In this document: positions 34,301 through 46,300 of the stretch, piece by piece
How positions within the stretch are numbered: the stretch's first letter is position 1
Layout: every line of letters starts with the position of its first letter
Assembly: GCA_028699255.1 (NCBI GenBank)
Contig: JAQVUX010000008.1
Span: forward strand, 67,715 to 114,348
DNA length: 46,634 nt
Reading direction: 5' to 3'
Origin: Candidatus Omnitrophota bacterium
Lineage (GTDB): Bacteria; Omnitrophota; Gorgyraeia; 2-01-FULL-45-10
Position numbers and translations under genes: made by a program
Notes under the pieces: model-generated
Told to the model about the DNA's origin: nothing
Databases searched by the model: none
Seen by the model: the letters and a program-made list of their open reading frames with translations, nothing else

Positions 34301-37300
34301 AAGAAGCTCCCGCTTTGGCAGGCGAATCCATCTCGCCTATGGCTATTGTGGCTTCATACCAACCTCCTGCATTAGCATCTTCCAGTGCCGCAATAAAAAT
34401 AGAAATTGCGGCGGGATCGATCTTTACAAGGGCTATTGCGGCTTCCTGACGGATGTTTATGTCATAACCTCTTAATGCCTTAGCGAGGGCGGGGATGGCC
34501 GCTTTAGCAGACGGGCCCATCTTACCGAGAGCTATTACAGCTTTCCGACTGACATCTTCATCAGGATCTTCTAACGCCTTGGTGAGGGCTGGAACAGCCG
34601 CTTCCGCAGGCGGGCCCATCTCGCCGAGGGCTATTACAGCTTCCCGGCGGACGTTTATGTCATGATGTCTTAACGCCTCAGCGAGGACAGGAATGGCCGC
34701 TTTAGCAGACGGGCCTATCTTACCGAGAGCTATCACGGCTTCCCGGCGGACATATGAATAAGGATCTCTTAATGTTTTAACAAGGGTGGGAACGGCCACT
34801 TTGGCAGGCGCACCTATATTACCGAGGGCTATCGCGACTTCCCGGCGGACTCCCGCGTCAGTATCTTCCAATGCCTCGGCCAAAACAGAAATTGCGGCAG
34901 GACCCTTATTCGTAAGAGCTGTCGCGGCTCCATGACGAACATCTGCGTCATGATCTCTTAACGCCTTGGCGAGGGCGGGAACAGCCGCTTTCGCAGGCGG
35001 GCCCATCTCGCTGAGGGCTATCACAGACTCCCAGCGGGTCCTTCTATCCTGAGATTTTAATGCCCTTATCAGAGCGGATATCTTCCCGGCTCCCGAAGGA
35101 AACGCTAAAACCGCGGCAAGGGCAAATCCTAACATGAAAGCTGTGTTCCCAAGCCACATCGTGCCGGTGTTATTTAAATACGCCTCTGGAGCCGCGGCGC
35201 CCATCAGTACCGTGAGAAGGCCCGCGCCCGCGATTGTAAACACTATCTTTTTTAACACGTTCCGCGTTATCGCTAATTTTTGGACCAATCGCTTTACGAA
35301 ATCCATGGGCACTGTGAATAGTAATACAAGCGGTGAAATAATAAGCAGTGCGGCTTGCGAGATTATGGGCGCAACCTGTTCCAGAATCATATCCCCTAAC
35401 GGCGCCGGTGAAGCATTTTTAACAACGGGCATAAAATATTCCGTGAAAGTTATGCCAATAGAGGCCGTTCCCATAGTAGCGACAAGCGCTGTGGTAGAAA
35501 TTCCGGCAAGACTTATCATCATCACTCCGGAGCCTGGACGGCTGATGGTTTTCTTTATTATTGTCGTTAGCCACGACCAAAACCCGGAATGATAAGCCGG
35601 GGATACTGACTGCCGGACTTTAGCTGATACGGTTTCCACATGTTCATCAAAAGCATTTCGAATCTCTTGAGTATAAAAACTACGCATTATGACAAGTGAC
35701 GGATGATTATCGAATTCGCTCAATACTTTTTCATGAACATCCTCTTGCATGTAGAACAGTATTTCACTGGCTGTAACTGCAATTGCCAACATTATATCGT
35801 CTGGAATAAACGAGTCAGAAATCCCGGCATAAATACAGGCCGCTTCATCCAGTGCGCTAAGCGCTATTTGCGACAAATTTTTATGCCCGGCAAAAAACTG
35901 CGCCTTTAAAATAAGAGTCGCCGCCTCCCTTTCTATATTCCTGATCTCATCATATATAAACTTTGCCGGAGGCGGACGCGGAATACTGCTTTCGATTTTC
36001 CATAGTTCGGTGGCAGTGAAAATACCGATTTGAATAATATGCAAAATGTATGCGGCAAGTAGCGTGAAGACCGATGCCGCAAGCAATGTAACGAACGCGG
36101 GGGTATAGCCTAACGCATACGCCACGATCGCCGCAAGAGCGGCTGTCGCGGCAGTGAGCTCCAATAAAGCTTGTCCTGGCCTGGCGGTATGTTTCGCGGC
36201 GCTGGCAATAATTTTTTTGTGCCCGTTAAATCTTGCTCTCTTGATTTTGGCGGCGGCTAATTCTTCCGGCGTCTTTTTTTCATCTGATAATGCTTGTGCC
36301 ACTTCATGCGGGCCCATACCGTGAAAAGCCAACTCGCTTATTGATGCGGGGGTTCTTATATCAAATTCCCTTAAAATAATTTTACCGTAAGGCGTCTTTC
36401 GAAACTCGTCCATCACGCTTCGAACCTCAGGAAGCTGATTCGCGGTGAGATCCGCAAGCGCTCTTTTGAACTCTTCACGATCGTTCCTCAGCAACCAGTC
36501 CAACCGGTTCGCGGCAACCCTATTATTCGAAATCATCTCATATTTGGAGCGCGAACCATTATTGTCCGCTATCCACCCGATGACTGTTATCAGATTGTTG
36601 TAAGTTTCCGAGCGCATGATTTCAAATATCTGCGGATCATTAACACGAAAATATTCCATCCGCTCATACTGTATGTGGTGCAACCCGAACGGCGTCAACT
36701 GCTCATCGACTTTCCCTTTCTCTTCAAGCGCACCCTCTACCCTATCCGCAATCTCCGAAGAAAACATAATATCCGATTGATCACAATAGTCGTTCAGGAT
36801 CTGGAGATCCCCGTAATGCCTATTCTCTATAAACCGTTCGGCTTCCCGGTCAGCCGCTTCCTGCGTTCCTATGTGCCCGTATTTAAACATGACATTGCTT
36901 ACCCCTACGCGCATGGTCCTCTCGTAACCGAGCCATACTTTTATGCGGGTCAAGCCGCCGACGGATTTCACCATACGGCTTAAGTCTTTATCCAGATTGA
37001 CGGCATCTTTGCTTGGAAATGGCTGAGCATCCAAATCGCGCTGTGTATCTTCAACCCAATCCTTCAGCTCCGCATCATTTTTCGGAAGGCGTTCATTTAT
37101 CATCGTATAAAGTTTTTCGCAGACGGCGCGCCAGGTCGGATCAGAAAACTCCGGGCGGGCTATTACGGGCTCCTTCTCTCTCCCACCCGCCTTCTTCATC
37201 GTCGAAAACCCGAGGTTTTTACCTTTTGCTTGCTCGGATTCCACATATCTATTAATACGGCGATGATATGATATGGAAAGCATGGCCATTATACCGGCAA

Positions 37301-40300
37301 TGAATGGTAAAAACGCCGGGAGCCCAATGAACGGAAGGACCAGCAAGGCCATAAAGCCGCCCTGTAAGGCGACCCTGCGCGGAGCCCAGAAAAGATCATG
37401 GCGATTTTCTTTGGAAAGCGATTTTATTGTGAGAAAAGTGCGGGAGAAGATATTTCTGCCTTCCAGCCCAGGAGGAGCCCTGACATCCAGCGCGTGCGCG
37501 AATACAAACGCCACACCCGCGGCAACCAGCAGTCCGATAAATATACCGGCATTCAGTACAGGCATATTGTGATTGAATGTATTGAGTAAGCTTAACGCTG
37601 TAAGAGGCACGCCGACTTTAATAGCCTCCTCCACCCTCGGTGCCACAACGAACGGATCGTACCCTATCCCCGTCCGCGGTTTGATGTGTGCGTCCCACCA
37701 GTCGCCGATGAGGCGGATGGAGGCCGCCATCATATTATGTCTGGCCCTATATTCTTTTGAAAATCTTTTAAACTCTATCGCCCGCAATGCTCTGGACTCT
37801 ATAAGACGCTCAAAATCTCTCACCGCGAGATCAAGCGCATCGCTCATATCCGGTAGCATTGCCGGATCCGTAACGGGTTGAACATCTTTGAACAGCTCAA
37901 AACATTCTTTCACCGTCGTATGCCGGATCATCTCTTTTAACCGCGGGATAACGCCCATATTCGACGTTACCGATATTCGCGGATGTATCTCCTTTAAACG
38001 CATAACGAAAAAAGCAAATCTGGGATTCGATGCCGGTTCGCCGCAAAAACCGAGATCTTTACCTTTGGCCTTGGCCTGTTCGGCTATATAAATCAACCTG
38101 CCGAGTACCGTAGGATTTAATGTGCTGAAGTATTTTTCAAACTCGGGGAGATCCCTGTCGGCTCCCGGGAGAGATTCTGTATAAAAATCGTTCATGCCCA
38201 CTTTCATGAAATCGAAATAATCGAAAAGCTCTGCCGCCTGGGCGGCGGCATCCGGGGTTTCGAACATTCCGCCTATTTTTATACCCTCTATTTCTTTCGC
38301 AGGTACTCCTTCGGCTATGAGCTCCTGTTTAACGCCCTTTATGAGAGCGTCGATACGAGGAATATAAGCGGCAGATACCATCGGGAAAAGTATCTCGAGA
38401 TTCTTCTTATCGCTGGAGGCGTATGCTTTCATAATAGCCCGTAATTCTTCGCGCACAACCTTCCGGCCTTCATTCTCCGGACTTTCATTAAAGTAATATT
38501 CGCAACCGCCCAGCCTGGTAGCTTCGAGAGTCATCGGTTTCTTGTCCATGCGCATATCGATAAGACGTATGGTAAGAGGTTCGCCCGGCTTCATGGCATC
38601 AGATGCGGTATTAAACAGCTTTTCCATCTCTTCTTCGGTCGGCCTTTGTGCGGCGTCATAAAGCCACTCAAGCCTGTATAAACCGGTACCGAATGCGCCA
38701 TTCTGCCTGGCGGCTTCGATCTGGCCCAGATTAGCGACGTCCGCCAATACCGTAAGCTCCGCCGCAGTATCTTTTGTCCGGGCGGGCGATGCGGCCCTGG
38801 TCTTATAAAACGCTTCTCTTTCCTTAAGCCGCTTACTGACCCTTGCGTATCCGGCCATCGTCCGTTCCGAAGGATCTTGTATGACAAGCCCGTTAGCCGC
38901 GTCGACAATCACCGGCCTGTTCGCTTCTAATCTTTTGGTCGCCAGCACAAAACCTTCCGCGTCTTTCACGTGCGCGCCCGGGATTATTATGAATCCCGCC
39001 TGCCTGGCCGCGACCGTTACATGGGCCGTACTACTGCCAACGGGCGTCACAAGAACCTTGACATCGGGCCTGTTACGTTTTATCCTCCACACCTTCGCAG
39101 GATCAATACTATCGCATATCAATACTATACTATCGCCATCGCATGAAACATCTCCAACGTATGCGCCTTCTATTATCTCCGCTATCCGTGTCGCGGTATA
39201 ACGCACTCCGAATTTCATGCTTTCCTTTTCCGCCGGCGGGATTTCTGATCTTTGATTGATATTGGACTCCTCAAGTTCGGCAAGTTCGTAAACTGCGCTT
39301 ACCGCTGTTATCTTTTGTGAAGCTATAAGATGCACTGCCGTTTCCTCGAGGTCTTGCACAAAAGGCTTAAAATAATATCTGTTGCCGGAATCCATCTCCT
39401 GCCTTATCTGGATAAGCGCCTCCTTAAGTCGTGTTTGAGCGGAAGTAACTCTCTGAGCTAAAACTTCAGGGGCAGGCCTGCCTACATCGAGTGAGTGAAT
39501 ACCATGCAGATGAATCAGCATATTATTATACACATTGTACCCATCATTTTGCGCACTCGCGAAATGAGCGTTTCCTTTAGCTATGGCCTTTTCGGCTGAA
39601 AGCCGCATAATCGCGGCCTTTTTATATATGATTGAGGCGGCTCGGACACACCTTTCGCCTTCGGCCCCCGCTACACCTTTTATCTGGTTTTCGATCCCTT
39701 TAAATTCGTTAATAATCCCGCCCTTACCTTCAAAACCATAAGTTATAATCTCAAATCGTTCTGCGTACTCCTCCTCGCCGCGATTCCTGAATGATGCTAT
39801 TATATTGGCAAGCTCCTGCTCAACCTTACGGCGGGCATTCCTGAAAAGCTCGAGTTCCGCAGGTATATCCTCAGGGCTCAACTGCTCCCGGTCATTCATT
39901 ATCTTCTCTGCCGCATCGGCAATCTTATTTAAAAATTCTGTTTGATCGGGTAATTCATCCATCGCTTTCGCAAAAACAGCGTCAAATGACAACTCGCAAC
40001 GCTTCCATCTTTTCCTTATAAGCGATATCGTATCGTCCGTCAGCCTTTTTATTATTTCAGACGGGGCAATATTATCAGGGATTTTTTCCATGACACTTAG
40101 AAAATAACCTATCTCCTTTTCTATCTTCAATTCACGCACGTGCGGTTTATCGCTGGGAAGCACAACCGATGTCATGTATATATCCATGCCATGTATCGTG
40201 TGCAACTCGTCTGTGATCCCAAAAACTATCTCCTGTCTGCTTGAACCTGCGCCTTCTATAACAGCTTCTTTATTTTCAACCGCGTTTATATCTATACCGA

Positions 40301-43300
40301 GAAGATTTTTTCTTAAAGATTCGATTCCATCTTCCGGGATGGGAGTATCTATTACAGGCGCTCCAGCGGCATCCGCCCGGCACGCCTCTATTACCATAAC
40401 GATGGCATCTCCGTACTTGTAATGCCACATCGAGACCCAGGCACCGACGTCTTCCACGGCCTTAGTAACTATAGGTACCAGCCCTTTGGCATTCTTTATC
40501 ACAAGCATTATATCCGTATGCCCGACAAGTTTACCCGATTGGTCGCGGGGATTAAATATTTCCAAACCAAACCCGGCGTCATCCTGCAATGACTTATAAT
40601 GCCGGTACGCCGTCAACATTTGATCATAAATACGCCCGAAATCGGCCTGCGTCCTATGCTCATGAGGCATTGATGCGGCGAATCCTTCCAGAAACTTGCG
40701 CGCTTCCGCACTTTCCTCGTTTATATCCGGTATCGCGAGTATCTTTGCTATAACTTCCTGTATCTTATCTTCAGTACTCTGCGGGCTGTTTGATGGAGCG
40801 GCGGCATTAACCGCAACGACTGCAGGCGCGGCCGGTTTTTCCAAAAACAAGACTGGGTTTTTCGCTTCCACCGCTACCTTCGGGCGGGACCATTCCCGCC
40901 ATAGCATAATACCGGCGCGGACAACACCAAAAAGCAGTAAAGCCGTAAACGCTAATGTTATCGCATAATTTCCCGTCGACACAACCGGCCCATGCGGAGC
41001 GGTTTGCGCGCAACCGGTCGCAAGAGTTACTATGAACGCTATGGGTATTAAAGATACGAATCTGTTGAAAAATAGCGACGGCAAAGAAAATGGCACGGTA
41101 GCGGCCTTCCCCAAGCCCAGTTTTTCCATCGCCACTGCGGCGTTTTCCCTCGCATATATCCGGTTACCCGCCTGCGTCCAAGCCTTTAATTCCACACGAG
41201 CTACTTTTCCCGCCATATACCGCTCTTTGATTATCCGCCTTAAAATTACAATGGCCTTTTCCCTGTTACTTTCACGCATATCATGAACTGCGACTTCCAC
41301 CAGCTTGGGTATGGCGGGAACTCCTATTTTTCTCAATTCAAAGGAGACGGTTTTAAAATTATCCCATGTTCTTTTTTTAAGCTCCTTAATGCTCTCGGCT
41401 ATCGATGTAGATATACGCGCATACTTTTTGTCCCGCGCGTCTCTTATGCGTTGCCAGATAAGCATTGCTATTGTGAAAGCGATCGAGCAGACTATGCCTG
41501 CCGCCATATGATCGGAGCTTAGCGCGAATAGCGGTAAGACAGAGAAAATACTTGGGCCCTTTGACGGCTTTTCAGGCTCATTGGCGCCCATAGCCTCCGG
41601 CTTCGTGATGAGCGGATCCGGCAAGGGTTTCGTCAGGTCATTCCGAGTATTATCTATAGTGCTTTGCACTTGCGACGGCATCGATGACATAGCTCTTATC
41701 GCGTATGCCTTTAAAGGCGTTTCTTCAACCTCATCGGCAATAATATTTTGGCAGAAACGCAAAGCCGAATAGGTACCATTTCTATCAAACTCCTGAACTA
41801 CAGAGAAAATTATATCGTATGATATACCTAATCTCTCATTTATATGGCGGACAAGTTCATTGTCGCGGGTAAATCTGACATATCCGCCCTGTGCGGTCAA
41901 ATCCACAAAGACAGCGTCCGGAGATTCGGCATTTCCTTTTCTTACAATGAAATCGTTAAGAGTAATATCAAAAGGATAGCGTCTTGCCGTGTGCAGTTCA
42001 CTAAACGACGCAACTAGCATTTCGCCAATATTGGCATTAAATTCCGTTATGCCGCATATATTGCTCAAGAAATTCTTTCTATCATTATCGAGTTCGACGC
42101 CATTCAATTTTGAAAGTTCACGGTTTAATCGTTGCACATCATCTGCCCTGACATTTCGATCGAGCATGAATTTTTCGGCAATGGCATTATAAACGAGTTG
42201 ATCGTGATTATGATAGTAAAGCAGTTTCTTTACTATCTCTTTCTTGATTGCGCTCAATATGGCAGGCTTAACGGAGAGGTCTTCACCCTTATAGGATTGA
42301 TTTATTAGCACTTCCTGCGCGGTAGGATTTCCGGACAAGATTCGTACCTTACAACCAAAATATACGTGATCATCGGTGTCCATATACAGAATGTTCGCCG
42401 GCAGGTACGGTGTCAATACGCACTGCGACTTTTGATACTCTGTTTTGGTCTCGGAGAATCCTACGATAGCAAAGGCTTTTTCGATAATATCAGGTGGAAT
42501 ATTTCTTTTTACGAGATACGCATATACGGCACCTACCCCCTGCTGTCTGACATAATCAATGTTAAGGAAATCGCTCCATGTAAGCCTATCCTTATATTCT
42601 TTAAAAATGCGCCTAAGCCGTGGCTCGATCTCATTTATAATGTCATGATAGTCTATGCCGCATTTTTTTAACTCGCTGTCATAATTTTCCAGCCTCATGT
42701 CGCGATATAGATAGAAGAACCTGGATGCTACGCACTCATAAGAATTGGAAATACTGGGATCTAGATTATACCCTCTTCTATATAACACTACGGAAAATTG
42801 TCGAACACCGTCAGGCGTATAAATACTTAACGTTAATACGTCTCTTCCCCATGGAGCTCTCGGATGACCTGCCGTCCTAACTTCGTCTATAGTAACTTTC
42901 TGCACTGTCTCTCGCGTAACTCCGAATTCTTTAAATTTATTGTAAAAAACGTTCGATGCTAAAATCTCATGCACCGCCATAATAATATCCGGCGTCATGT
43001 AGCGTTGAGCAGACGGGCGTTGTTCAACCATAAACGGCAATGATGCGGGAGCGGCCCCTATGGCTACCTGCTCTCCAGTGGGTATCAAAATCTTATCCCC
43101 TATGAGCGTATCTTTACGATTATATTTATTGTGAAAGGCAACGACTGCATTGTAAATAAGGAGGGATTTCAGATAAGCCCCTATTACGACTTCTTCGTTC
43201 TCAAACTGCAATTGCATGTCACTACTCAAAACAGGTTTCTTCTGCGGCGGGACCATTATAGGGTGCGGAACAAAATCTGCCACTTTTGAGACATTATCTA

Positions 43301-46300
43301 TTATCTCCTTCGCCTCTTGCGTAGAAATCCCAAATACGGCACTGATATCTTTCTCCTTCAAGGTAGGATAGTCCGGCATGGACGAAACGCGCCACGATCG
43401 CGTGGCCCCGATGAATATTTTTACTTTTATCGGCCTCGGAGTATTGACCGTCTTTTTTTCAATGATATATTTTGTCACAAAATCAAATGACCCGTCCGCA
43501 AATTCATCGACGACGCACAATGTACTGTTCGGCTGAAGATTGTCCAATATGCCTGATGTTTCGTATTGGCGATAAATGGCGTTCAGAAGCTCGGCTATTG
43601 GCAGATAATTATTTATATCTTCCACTGTTATGTCCATCTTGGCCGCATTTATGGTATCTTTTATTTTGCCTGTAGCGGTAGCCGACACAGGAACGCCGTC
43701 TTTCATGCAAACCTTCCCAATCTCCGTTGATCTGTCATGTGGGCTTAATACGGTAAAATATTCTATCTTGGTACCGTCAGACATCCTGCGCGCCATTACA
43801 TCTCTGACGCGGGATATGCCCAAAGTATGCTTTGCGCCGGTTACCTTGTCCCGCGCTATTATTTCGCATTCACCCATATATATAGTATCCAGGAAATAAT
43901 TTACCACGGCATCCTCAAGCCATTCGTATGTCGGAGTCTCAAGGTTATCTTCACTATACCGCTCTACCATACTGTTAATAGTATGATTCATAATGCGCGC
44001 AAAAGATTCGCCAACGGTATCTTTAGAGATGAAAAATATATTGCCACGATCGGGATTACCTTCAAATAGATTCCCGATACTGAAAGTCTGGAAACAGCTT
44101 CCCGCCGCACGCGCCAAAAATACATACCGATCTGCATTCTGTCTCCGTACGAATTCAGCAAAGAACGGATTGGCCCCGGCAACCTTTTCCAGATCATTGT
44201 AAGAACATGCATTCTTTAGGCGGTCGGGATCATCGTATGACTCGATCTTTATAGCCTGCAGGTCGCCGTATTTGGCCGGATCTTTGACTATATTTATGAG
44301 GCCTACATTCTTCTGGGTACCGTCACCATAGAAGTATGTTTCGAGATTTTTGCGCTCGGCAGATCCGGGAGGCATAGCGTATAAATATGTTCCGACTCTT
44401 TCTTCAAGTTTCGCGATTATTTCGTCTTTGGTTAACTCTCTATAATTTGCGGTTTCTTCATCGAATTTAAAATCGCCGGTGCCCAAGGCCAGCCATATTC
44501 TTCGTAAATTACCGATATTTACATTTACATTAACGCATATCTCGGTTATGGATTCGAATTCATCTCTTTTCGTCACCGACACATCGGCGCTTATTCCCTC
44601 CTCATGCAACAACTGCGCTATCCTATTCATAATTTGAAGCATTCTTGTTTTATAGGGGCTTTCATTCCGGACTGTCAAAAATATTTTATATTCCGGTTTT
44701 AATAAAGCGCCGAGAGTAAAATACGTGTTTCTTTCGCGCTCCACTGTCAGATAATCTTGCGACGTTTCACCTTGCTCCGACAAACTCTCTTTGATCTCAT
44801 CGTCAACCGCTTTCCATGCGAGGCCTATTATACTGCGTTGTTTTGCCGCAACAAAAGACGATGGCCTTATTCGCGCGGTCGCATTCCCATCGATATATCT
44901 GGGCACTGTATCGGTATCACCCTGCGCGAACCGTTGCGTTTTGAAAAATGCGGCCAGGAGCGCGATTGAAACAAGCAGGGCAGGTGCGCCGGGTCCCATA
45001 AGCCATTTATGTACGTCTCGTATGTCCACCGATGCGAGCTTTACCAGTACCTCCGAAACGATCGAGGGACAGTTCAGGTTGATCACGCCAAAGGCATGGA
45101 GAGCGACAAATACCGTCACGATCCCGGCAACTTCTAATGCGGTGATAATCCACAATCGGTTTTGTTCAGGTATAGCATTCCAACTAATTTCCTTAATGTC
45201 CGGCATAGTCCGGATAACATGATTTTTAAATGACCTTAATAACGACGAGATAGACAAACCGGCCTGCCCGGTTTCGACTTTTTTTGTAACACTCTCGGAC
45301 GGAACGGCGCGGGAATCCGCGGCGGGAGTCGTGGGAATGTTTGCCGGCGCAGGGAGTTCGGATCTATCGGCAGAAGCCGGAATACGTTGCTCGGCGGAAA
45401 CAGCCGGTTTTGGAAGCGTCGTTGGTTTAGCAATCTCCGGAGCGGCGGCTTTTGGCGTTTCGGCCACCGGTTCGACTTTCCGCGGCTCGAGTGGCTGAGA
45501 TTGCTTTGAAACTTTTAATCTGCTTATTACCTCGGTTTTTATATCATCCTGATAAATCTTATACTCTTGAGGAATTACCGCATTACAGACCCTACCAATG
45601 TTATTTTCTGCATCGCCATTAAGTGTTTCGAGCCTCGTCAATACCGCTTTGATGAGACTTTCCTTTATATCTGCCGATGGCACTGGCGTCGGGGCAACTG
45701 TGGCCGGCGCACCGACAGGAGCCGCCACGATCGACGCGGCCTGTAATTTCTGCTGACCTGGGAATTCACTCGCTACAGTAGGCGTAACTCTGGTGGTCAC
45801 TACTCCTGAGAAAGAATCCCTCAGCTCTTCAACAAAATAATACTGGGTTGATCCATCGAGCCCGGTATATTTCACCACAGATTTCGTGGCACCCTTGCTT
45901 CTGGCATCAATATATTCGATAACTCTGGCAATATTCTCAACATTGAATTCCCCTGTGGCGGGGAAGTTCGTCGTCGTCGCTATATGCTGGTCGCCTAAAC
46001 CATCGTCACCCGTACAACCGCGTAGGTTACCTACGCGGTTACCTGCGCGGTTATCCGCTGTGTCTTTCGCGTTCCCCGTAATGACGGTCGAAGGAATTTC
46101 TTCCTCTTTCCGCAATGACGCGGAAGCTTCATACGCTCTCTTGTAGCTCTCGATCCACAGCTTCTTGACACTGGCGATGTCTTTACGCTCTATGGCCGCC
46201 TGGCCTATGGAGACTACTACTATCTCCTTAATAAAGCCTTCTATCTTCTTGGGGTCCTGGATGCCGTCTTTTAAGTAGTTATCGGTTAATAGCTGGTACT

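Noticed and set aside
33763-35090. Tandem DNA repeat resembling a satellite or CRISPR
   Set aside because: The 99-bp periodicity is explained by HEAT repeats in an open coding frame.
40990-41030. Lipobox-like LATGC after a hydrophobic stretch in the giant protein
   Set aside because: It is about 1870 residues into an uninterrupted frame, with no ribosome site or start supporting a separate lipoprotein gene.
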